A stretch of DNA of 64,000 bases from Flavobacterium sp. ASW18X (GTDB lineage: Bacteria; Bacteroidota; Bacteroidia; Flavobacteriales; Flavobacteriaceae). The DNA is taken from the NCBI RefSeq assembly GCF_005144745.1, contig NZ_SWKK01000004.1, positions 372,001 through 436,000 of the forward strand, given 5' to 3'. This document shows positions 58,316-64,000 of the stretch, piece by piece (position 1 is the stretch's first letter; each line of letters begins with the position of its first letter). The position numbers were made by a program, and so were the translations under genes. Under the pieces are notes generated by a model. The model saw only the letters and a program-made list of their open reading frames with translations. It was not told the origin of the DNA and ran no database searches.

Positions 58316-58981
58316 ATGACCAAAAAAGAGAAAGTTCAATTTGTTTTGGACAAGTTGAATGAACTTTATCCTACAATACCTGTTCCTTTAGACCATAAAG
58401 ACCCCTACACCTTGCTCGTTGCCGTGCTATTATCTGCCCAAAGTACAGATGTACGAGTAAATCAAATAACCCCGTTACTCTTTGCTAGGGCAGACAATCC
58501 TTTTGATATGGTAAAGCTATCCGTAGAAGAAATTAGAGATATTATTAGACCAGTTGGGCTATCCCCTATGAAATCTAAAGGTATACACGGTTTGTCTCAG
58601 ATTTTAATTGATAAATACAATGGAGAAGTACCAAAAGAAATAGAACTGCTAGAAGAATTACCTGCCGTTGGACATAAAACCGCTAGCGTAGTGGTATCAC
58701 AAGCCTTTGGAATACCCGCTTTTCCCGTAGATACACACATACATAGATTGTTATATAGATGGGGGTTTTCTAACGGTAAAAATGTGGTGCAATCAGAGAA
58801 AGACGCTAAAAGGTTATTTCCTAGAGAAGAATGGAATAGACTTCATTTACAAATAATTTGGTACGGTAGAGAATACTCTCAAGCCAGGGGTTGGAATTTA
58901 GAAAAAGATATCATTACCAAGACTATTGGCAGAAAAACAGTTTTAAATGACTATTATAAAAAGAAAAAGACCGCCAAATAG
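58316..58981 (+). CDS. nth: endonuclease III (base-excision repair glycosylase/AP lyase), without iron-sulfur cluster
   Basis: This 221-residue protein has the complete HhH-GPD core: LLVAVLLSAQSTD near 33, the hairpin-helix-hairpin LEELPAVGHKTASVVV with catalytic Lys121, and VDTHIHRL with Asp139. It removes oxidised pyrimidines and cuts abasic sites. Typical endonuclease III ends with C-x6-C-x2-C-x5-C for a [4Fe-4S] cluster. Here that region reads WYGREYSQARGWNLEKDI and the whole protein has no cysteine. The active site looks intact, so the enzyme is probably functional in a cluster-free form. A terminator hairpin overlaps the last codons and stop. Confidence 0.9.
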   Translation: MTKKEKVQFVLDKLNELYPTIPVPLDHKDPYTLLVAVLLSAQSTDVRVNQITPLLFARADNPFDMVKLSVEEIRDIIRPVGLSPMKSKGIHGLSQILIDKYNGEVPKEIELLEELPAVGHKTASVVVSQAFGIPAFPVDTHIHRLLYRWGFSNGKNVVQSEKDAKRLFPREEWNRLHLQIIWYGREYSQARGWNLEKDIITKTIGRKTVLNDYYKKKKTAK

Positions 58982-58991
58982 CGGTCTTTTT
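58964..58991 (+). terminator. intrinsic terminator overlapping the nth stop codon
   Basis: AAAAAGACCGC (58964-58974), loop CAAATA (58975-58980), GCGGTCTTTTT form an 11-bp stem. The nth stop codon (58979-58981) spans the end of the loop and the first base of the right arm. Confidence 0.88.
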
Positions 58992-59011
58992 AATATTGTA
59001 TGGTTAATGTC

Positions 59012-59155
59012 CTAGTTAAGAACATTGTCGAACTGCATGTTATTGTAATTGATAACATTTAAGGATTTAGAGTATCCTAATAAAAATTTAACGGTTTCTG
59101 GTCTAGCCTTAGCAATTCTGCAAACCGTAGGTTCTTCAGAGTAAATTTTTTCCAT
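59012..59155 (-). CDS. small conserved protein, 47 residues
   Basis: The frame reads MEKIYSEEPTVCRIAKARPE and then a helical segment with FLLGYSKSLNV, ending NVLN. I recall near-identical short proteins directly downstream of this ECF sigma factor gene in other flavobacteria, with the pattern EEP-C-I-KA-PET-KFLL-YSKSL. It is soluble and has one cysteine. The gene follows the sigma factor by 71 bp on the same strand, so it is probably part of that transcript. Function is unknown; an accessory role to the sigma factor is only a guess. Confidence 0.65.
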   Translation of the reverse strand: MEKIYSEEPTVCRIAKARPETVKFLLGYSKSLNVINYNNMQFDNVLN

Positions 59156-59226
59156 ATCCTAGCGTTTAAATTCAATAGTATAACGCCAGTAAAACGGATT
59201 TATTGCAGGCTTCGACCTATGACCAA

Positions 59227-59808
59227 TTAATTCGTTAAAACGATATTATTGCGTTCTACTATCTTTCTAAGGTTAATTAATGCATAACGCATTCTACCTA
59301 AAGCCGTGTTTATACTTACCCCTGTATTTTCAGAGATTTCTTTAAAACTCATGTCTTTGTAGATGCGCATAATCAACACTTCTCGTTGGTCATCCGGTAA
59401 TTCATCTATTAAACTAGATAAATCTGTGTCAATTTGATCTTTAATCATTTGTTTCTCTGCATTCAATTTATCATCATGGATAACAGAGAAAATGTTAAAG
59501 TCATCACTACCTTCAAACTTTGGCATTCTTTTGTTTTTACGGAAGTGATCAATAATTAAATTATGTGCTATACGCATTACCCAAGGCAAAAATTTACCTT
59601 CTTCGCTATAAGACCCTCTTTTAAGAGTCTTAATTACTTTAATAAATGTGTCTTGGAAAATATCTTCTGTAATGTCTTTATCTAAAACTTTAGAATAGAT
59701 AAAGCTAGAAATTTTTTGATTGTGTCTATTAATCAACAATTCAAGGGCTTTCTCGTCACCGTTAATATAGTTTTTTACTAATACTGAGTCATCTATTTGC
59801 AGTTCCAT
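59227..59808 (-). CDS. ECF-type RNA polymerase sigma factor
   Basis: This 193-residue protein has sigma region 2 (about 22-92, with DKDITEDIFQDTFIKVIKTL) and region 4 (about 130-185, LPDDQREVLIMRIYKDMSF, then EISENTGVSINTALGRMRYAL). No anti-sigma gene is next to it, in contrast to the FecI/FecR locus. In flavobacteria this is a well-conserved core ECF sigma, sometimes linked to the 47-residue protein that follows here. The upstream 118-nt leader and full consensus promoter suggest expression by the housekeeping sigma factor. Its regulon cannot be told from the window. Confidence 0.9.
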   Translation of the reverse strand: MELQIDDSVLVKNYINGDEKALELLINRHNQKISSFIYSKVLDKDITEDIFQDTFIKVIKTLKRGSYSEEGKFLPWVMRIAHNLIIDHFRKNKRMPKFEGSDDFNIFSVIHDDKLNAEKQMIKDQIDTDLSSLIDELPDDQREVLIMRIYKDMSFKEISENTGVSINTALGRMRYALINLRKIVERNNIVLTN

Positions 59809-59932
59809 ACAAATTACTTTTTTGGTTATAACAGACCACGCTCCTTTGGGAACAAAGTCTTTGTGTTATTGGGTTATTAATTAAAAAAGTAATTATTTAC
59901 TGTATAGGCCTATCAGAGATTTAATTACACAT

Positions 59933-59962
59933 CAAATATAGATATTCAGTATACCTGCCAAA
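59933..59962 (-). promoter_or_regulatory. promoter of the ECF sigma factor gene
   Basis: On the minus strand TTTG (59962-59959), 18 nt, TATATTTG (59940-59933) is a complete consensus promoter. The expected start near 59926 leaves a leader of about 118 nt, long for this window, in the 251-bp gap shared with uvrA. Confidence 0.65.
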
Positions 59963-60059
59963 AAACTATGTTGTGATTTGCGGTATTTGTGATGTCAAAG
60001 TTAATAATATTGGTATAAACTGCATTCAATAGTATCTTTATTCTTTAATTAAGACGAAA

Positions 60060-62840
60060 ATGACTTCACTTTCAGCTGTAGATCCAAAGCAGAATATCAT
60101 CATAAAAGGTGCCAAATTGCACAATCTTAAAGATATAGATGTTGTTATACCCCGTAATAAACTGGTTGTGATTACTGGTTTGTCTGGTTCTGGCAAGTCT
60201 TCTCTGGCATTTGATACTCTTTTTGCAGAAGGTCAGCGCCGTTACGTGGAAAGTCTTTCTTCTTACGCAAGACAATTCTTGGGTAAACTAGATAAACCCA
60301 AAGTAGACTATATAAAAGGTATAGCCCCTGCAATTGCTATAGAGCAAAAAGTGAATTCTACCAATCCTAGGTCTACCGTTGGCACAACCACAGAAATTTA
60401 CGATTACCTTAAACTATTATTTGCGCGTATTGGTAAAACCATATCTCCTATATCTGGTAACGAAGTAAAAAAAGAAACCGTATCTGATGTTGTAGATTAT
60501 GTAAAGACTTTTGAAGAAGGTACCAAACTACTTTTACTAGCTCCCATACATATTAAGGAAGACCGTGATGTTTACAAATCATTAGAATTATTCTCTAAAC
60601 AAGGGTATGCGCGGATAAAGTATAAAGGAGAAGTGTTGCGTATAGACCAAGCGCCAGAGAATATGGAGCGCAATTTTGAACTGGTGGTAGACCGGATAAT
60701 AGTTAAAAATGAAGATGAAGATTTTCTAAATCGGTTAGGTAATGCCGTAGATAATGCCTTTTTTGAAGGCAAAGGTGAATGTGCAATTGAAGAATTATTA
60801 GCGGATACAAAAAGAACGTTTAGTAATAAATTTGAATTAGACGGTTTAAAATTTTTAGAGCCTAATGTGCATCTTTTTAGTTTTAATAATCCCTATGGCG
60901 CTTGTCCAAAATGCGAAGGTTACGGTGATGTAATTGGTATAGACCTCGATTTGGTAATTCCTAATACAGCACTATCAATTTATGAAGAGGCAGTATTTCC
61001 ATGGCGTGGAGAAAGTATGAGCTGGTACCTGGAACAATTAGTAAACAGTGCATACAAATTTGATTTCCCCATACATAAACCCTGGTTTGAACTTACCGAA
61101 AAGCAAAAACAATTGGTATGGGAAGGTAATCAGCACTTTATTGGCATTCATAAGTTTTTTGAACAATTAGAAGAAAAGAGCTATAAGATACAAAACCGGG
61201 TAATGCTGTCTAGATACAGAGGTAAAACAAAATGTAAAGTCTGCAACGGAAAACGATTACGTCCAGAAGCAGATTATGTAAAAATAAATGGTAATTCTAT
61301 TTCTGATTTAATAGAATTACCCATTAAAAATCTAGCGCGATTCTTTAATTCATTACAGCTTAATGAGCATGATACTGTTATTGCCAAACGTTTACTTAAA
61401 GAAATTACCACTAGACTGGAGTTTTTAGAAAAGGTAGGTCTAAGTTATCTAACCCTAAACCGAAAATCCAATACCCTATCTGGTGGCGAAAGCCAGCGAA
61501 TTAATTTGGCAACTAGCTTAGGGAGTAGCTTAGTAGGTTCCATGTATATTTTAGATGAACCTAGTATTGGCTTACACCCAAAGGATACAGAAAATTTAAT
61601 TGATGTACTAAAGTCATTACGCGACTTAGGTAACACCGTAATTGTTGTTGAGCATGATGAGGATATAATGAAAGCCGCAGATGAAATTATAGATATTGGG
61701 CCAGAAGCAGGTACACTTGGTGGTAAAGTGGTTGCTACAGGGGATTTTAATACCATACTTACTGCAGAATCGCTAACTGCTAAATATCTTAATGGTTCCA
61801 TGGAAATTGCCGTACCAAAAGAGCGTAGACATTCCAAAAACTACATTAAGATTATAGGCGCAAGAGAAAACAACTTAAAAAATATAGATGTAACCTTCCC
61901 CTTAAACCAACTCACTGTGGTAACCGGAGTATCTGGTAGTGGAAAAAGCACCTTGGTAAAGAAAATTTTATATCCTTGTATGCTTAAAGCTACGGGTGGA
62001 TACGGAGAAAAAGCAGGGCAATTTTCTGATGTTGAAGGTAAATTTTCTCAGATTAAGCATGTAGAATTCGTTGATCAGAACCCCATTGGCAGATCCTCCC
62101 GTTCTAATCCTGTTACCTATATAAAAGCGTATGATGAAATTAGGTCTTTATTTGCATCGCAAAAGCTTAGTAAATTAAGAGGTTACCAAGCCAAACACTT
62201 TTCTTTTAATGTAGATGGTGGCAGGTGTGAAAAATGTAAGGGGGAAGGAGAAATAACTGTAGAAATGCAGTTTATGGCAGATGTACACTTAGAATGTGAT
62301 GTATGTAATGGTCAACGTTTTAAGAGAGAAGTCTTAGAAGTTCAATTTGAAGGAAAGAATATTAACGATATTCTAAACCTAACTATAGACGATGCTATTG
62401 ACCATTTTAAACAACACGAACAAAAGAAAATAGTACAACGATTAAAACCATTGCAAGATGTAGGTTTAGGCTATGTTACTTTAGGGCAAAGCTCTTCTAC
62501 CCTATCTGGCGGTGAGGCACAGCGCATAAAATTGGCTTCGTTTTTAGTAAAAGGAGCAACTAAGGATAAGGCACTTTTTATATTTGATGAACCTACTACT
62601 GGTTTACATTTTCATGATATTAAAAAATTATTGAAATCTTTTGATGAACTTATAGATAAAGGACATTCCATAATAGTAATAGAGCACAATATAGATTTAA
62701 TAAAATGTGCTGATTATTTAATTGATTTAGGTCCAGAAGGTGGTGAAAATGGGGGTAATTTACTCGCAGAAGGCACCCCAGAAGAAGTGATTAAAAACAA
62801 AAAATCTTTTACCGCTAAATATCTAAAAGAAAAACTTTAA
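60060..62840 (+). CDS. uvrA: excinuclease ABC subunit A
   Basis: This 926-residue DNA-damage recognition ATPase of nucleotide excision repair has two ABC modules. The first Walker A, GLSGSGKSSLAF, lies near 40 and the second, GVSGSGKSTLVK, near 623. Signatures LSGGESQRINLA (near 471) and LSGGEAQRIKLA (near 818) are both present. Zinc-finger cysteine pairs are at CPKCEGYG/CKVCNGKR and CEKCKGEG/CDVCNGQR. UvrA2 loads UvrB on damaged DNA. The gene is alone, divergent from the ECF sigma gene. Length is at the lower end of the usual range of about 930-950. Confidence 0.96.
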   Translation: MTSLSAVDPKQNIIIKGAKLHNLKDIDVVIPRNKLVVITGLSGSGKSSLAFDTLFAEGQRRYVESLSSYARQFLGKLDKPKVDYIKGIAPAIAIEQKVNSTNPRSTVGTTTEIYDYLKLLFARIGKTISPISGNEVKKETVSDVVDYVKTFEEGTKLLLLAPIHIKEDRDVYKSLELFSKQGYARIKYKGEVLRIDQAPENMERNFELVVDRIIVKNEDEDFLNRLGNAVDNAFFEGKGECAIEELLADTKRTFSNKFELDGLKFLEPNVHLFSFNNPYGACPKCEGYGDVIGIDLDLVIPNTALSIYEEAVFPWRGESMSWYLEQLVNSAYKFDFPIHKPWFELTEKQKQLVWEGNQHFIGIHKFFEQLEEKSYKIQNRVMLSRYRGKTKCKVCNGKRLRPEADYVKINGNSISDLIELPIKNLARFFNSLQLNEHDTVIAKRLLKEITTRLEFLEKVGLSYLTLNRKSNTLSGGESQRINLATSLGSSLVGSMYILDEPSIGLHPKDTENLIDVLKSLRDLGNTVIVVEHDEDIMKAADEIIDIGPEAGTLGGKVVATGDFNTILTAESLTAKYLNGSMEIAVPKERRHSKNYIKIIGARENNLKNIDVTFPLNQLTVVTGVSGSGKSTLVKKILYPCMLKATGGYGEKAGQFSDVEGKFSQIKHVEFVDQNPIGRSSRSNPVTYIKAYDEIRSLFASQKLSKLRGYQAKHFSFNVDGGRCEKCKGEGEITVEMQFMADVHLECDVCNGQRFKREVLEVQFEGKNINDILNLTIDDAIDHFKQHEQKKIVQRLKPLQDVGLGYVTLGQSSSTLSGGEAQRIKLASFLVKGATKDKALFIFDEPTTGLHFHDIKKLLKSFDELIDKGHSIIVIEHNIDLIKCADYLIDLGPEGGENGGNLLAEGTPEEVIKNKKSFTAKYLKEKL

Positions 62841-62904
62841 AAGACCTCGGTTAATTGGTTCAAATAAAAATATATAGTTTAAATATAACCGTTATGAACT
62901 GAAT

Positions 62905-64000
62905 ATGATAAAATTTAAAACTCAGTTCTTTTCTTTAGGGGTACTATTCTTTTTCATCAGTTGCGTTTTTTCTCAGAAAGAGACTAGCGTAAAGGTACTT
63001 AAGGATTCTATTTTAAAATCTTTAGAGATAGAAGTAGCGCAACCAGACTCCTTGTCCATAAATTTTGATGGAGCTACAAATTCAGAAATTTTAAATTATC
63101 CTGAATTTATTGCTCCTAATTATGGAATGCCTAAATCCATTTACACTGTAACAGAAGTACCCTCCCCTAGGGGAACTGGAATTTTTGGTTATGTGTCTGA
63201 CCCCTTGGACTATATCTCAGAAACTGAAGAACGCTATTTAAACCAAGAGCTGTACCATTTAGAACAAGAAACAACTGCAGAAGTTACTATTGTATTTCTG
63301 CCTAGTATAGGAAACGAAATACCTAAAGAATTTGCGGTTTCGTTATTCAATACTTGGAAAATTGGTAAGGAAAAAACAGACAACGGTTTACTCATCCTTA
63401 CAGTAATGGACCAAAGACGGACAGAATTTGAAGTAGGTTATGGTTTAGAGCCTTATTTAACTGATGCTATTTGTTATCGTATTGGTACACAAGAAATAGT
63501 TCCTCTTTTTAGAAATGGTTATTTTGGATTGGGTTTAATGCGTGCAACTGACCGTATTACTGAGATTATTAGACATCCAGAAAGCGTTCAAGAAATCTAT
63601 GACACAAATACCTCTATTCAATCGACTAGCAGTGTGTCAAAAAAATGGATTATCCCTTTACTTATAAGCTATTTAATAATTTCCATTTTATTAGCCCTCT
63701 ATTTTTATACTAAAGCTTATACCATACATAATTCGCAAGACGATTATTACGATAAGTATTTGCGTTTAGACGATGCCAAAGCTGGCTGTCTGCAATTTCT
63801 ATTTCCGTTACCGCTATTTTTCTACCACAGAATGGCAAAAAGAAGACTAGCACACTACCGTAAAGCACCCAGATATAGTAAAGTTAACGGCAAACCTATG
63901 GTGTTATTAAACAATTATGATGAGATAGATTTTTTAGAGAAGCATCAATTAGTAGAAGAAGAAATACAATCTCAAGATTATGATGTTTGGATAGTAAAAG
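62905..64000 (+). CDS. TPM-domain membrane protein (cut by window edge)
   Basis: The frame stays open to the end of the window (365 codons). It starts MIKFKTQFFSLGVLFFFISC, a signal peptide. A periplasmic TPM/Psb32-type domain (about 110-230) follows with YLNQELYHLEQETTAEVTIV, the typical NGLLILTVMDQRRTEFEVGYGLEPYL and FRNGYFGLGLM. A membrane helix lies near 252-270, and the visible end is cytoplasmic or loops back. TPM proteins are of poorly understood function; some act in photosystem repair or cell envelope processes. No neighbour gives a hint. The C-terminus is outside the window. Confidence 0.8.
   Translation, partial: MIKFKTQFFSLGVLFFFISCVFSQKETSVKVLKDSILKSLEIEVAQPDSLSINFDGATNSEILNYPEFIAPNYGMPKSIYTVTEVPSPRGTGIFGYVSDPLDYISETEERYLNQELYHLEQETTAEVTIVFLPSIGNEIPKEFAVSLFNTWKIGKEKTDNGLLILTVMDQRRTEFEVGYGLEPYLTDAICYRIGTQEIVPLFRNGYFGLGLMRATDRITEIIRHPESVQEIYDTNTSIQSTSSVSKKWIIPLLISYLIISILLALYFYTKAYTIHNSQDDYYDKYLRLDDAKAGCLQFLFPLPLFFYHRMAKRRLAHYRKAPRYSKVNGKPMVLLNNYDEIDFLEKHQLVEEEIQSQDYDVWIVK

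Noticed and set aside
59852-59864. ACAAAG-T-CTTTGT dyad in the leader of the ECF sigma gene
   Set aside because: The 1-nt centre cannot form an RNA hairpin without opening inner pairs, and it lies well downstream of the promoter; too short and AT-rich to call an operator.
1-64000. CRISPR arrays, insertion sequences, integrases, prophage, tRNA or rRNA genes
   Set aside because: I looked for regular repeats, transposase motifs, tRNA-like cloverleaf ends and rRNA-like blocks and saw none.

Overview
The window is a stretch of AT-rich chromosome from a member of the Bacteroidota, most likely a marine-type Flavobacteriaceae. Supporting signs are PorX (the type IX secretion response regulator), the flavobacterial promoter elements TTG and TAnnTTTG in front of many genes, TonB-dependent receptors with N-terminal carboxypeptidase-regulatory-like domains, FecR with a DUF4974-like tail, and many small conserved proteins and gene neighbourhoods that I associate with this family. 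I see no rRNA, tRNA, CRISPR array, transposase, integrase or phage gene. Most of the window is core chromosome with short intergenic gaps.

Layout. 1-6.1 kb: start of lpxD, an HD phosphohydrolase, then porX, tsaE, a 44-residue exported peptide, a membrane protein, an alanine dehydrogenase-like gene and a DUF4258-type protein. 6-10 kb: proline dehydrogenase, aroB, a small protein, DinB-like and Lrp/AsnC genes. 10-12.7 kb: an XRE regulator behind two copies of a palindrome, a small lipoprotein, TerC and a sterol-desaturase-type hydroxylase. 12.7-18.9 kb: topoisomerase IV (parE-parC), ychF and a 43-residue membrane protein. 18.9-26.9 kb: a cell-surface signalling locus with an ECF sigma factor, a TonB-dependent receptor, FecR and a second, signalling-type receptor. 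26.9-31.2 kb: ferredoxin opposite acyl-CoA reductase-serC-serA, then a DUF937 protein. 31.2-35.6 kb: two membrane or lipoprotein genes and a probable metal-uptake operon (His/Cys mini-protein, ZnuD-like receptor, acidic lipoprotein). 35.6-39.3 kb: folE, msrA, and an ABC ATPase-CPBP protease-TIGR02757 operon. 39.4-43.8 kb: a PhoX-like protein paired with a di-heme cytochrome c peroxidase, then a Tat-exported oxidoreductase. 43.9-50.8 kb: S10 peptidase, CAT-like acyltransferase, LLM oxidoreductase, SGNH hydrolase, GH71/99-like hydrolase and a glycosyltransferase. 50.8-58.3 kb: a BatA protein, a metal-ligand-poor dihydroorotase homologue, a Tic20/DUF4870-like protein, a carboxylesterase, an MBL-fold hydrolase, a conserved unknown and a peroxiredoxin. 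58.3-64 kb: endonuclease III without cysteines, a 47-residue protein, an ECF sigma factor, uvrA and the start of a TPM-domain protein.

I did not find a clearly new multi-gene defence or biosynthetic system. The most distinctive signals are regulatory: paired TTTACA/TGTAAA palindromes in front of the XRE gene, an 8-bp inverted repeat lying on the promoter of the metal-uptake operon, and a shared AGGGTATATTTT box before both regulated transcription units of the FecI/FecR locus. There are also three enzymes whose usual catalytic or cofactor residues are missing (alanine dehydrogenase-like, dihydroorotase-like, endonuclease III), and a very compact gene arrangement in which terminators overlap the coding ends of convergent genes. 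Family assignments rest on motif recognition by eye, without database searches.
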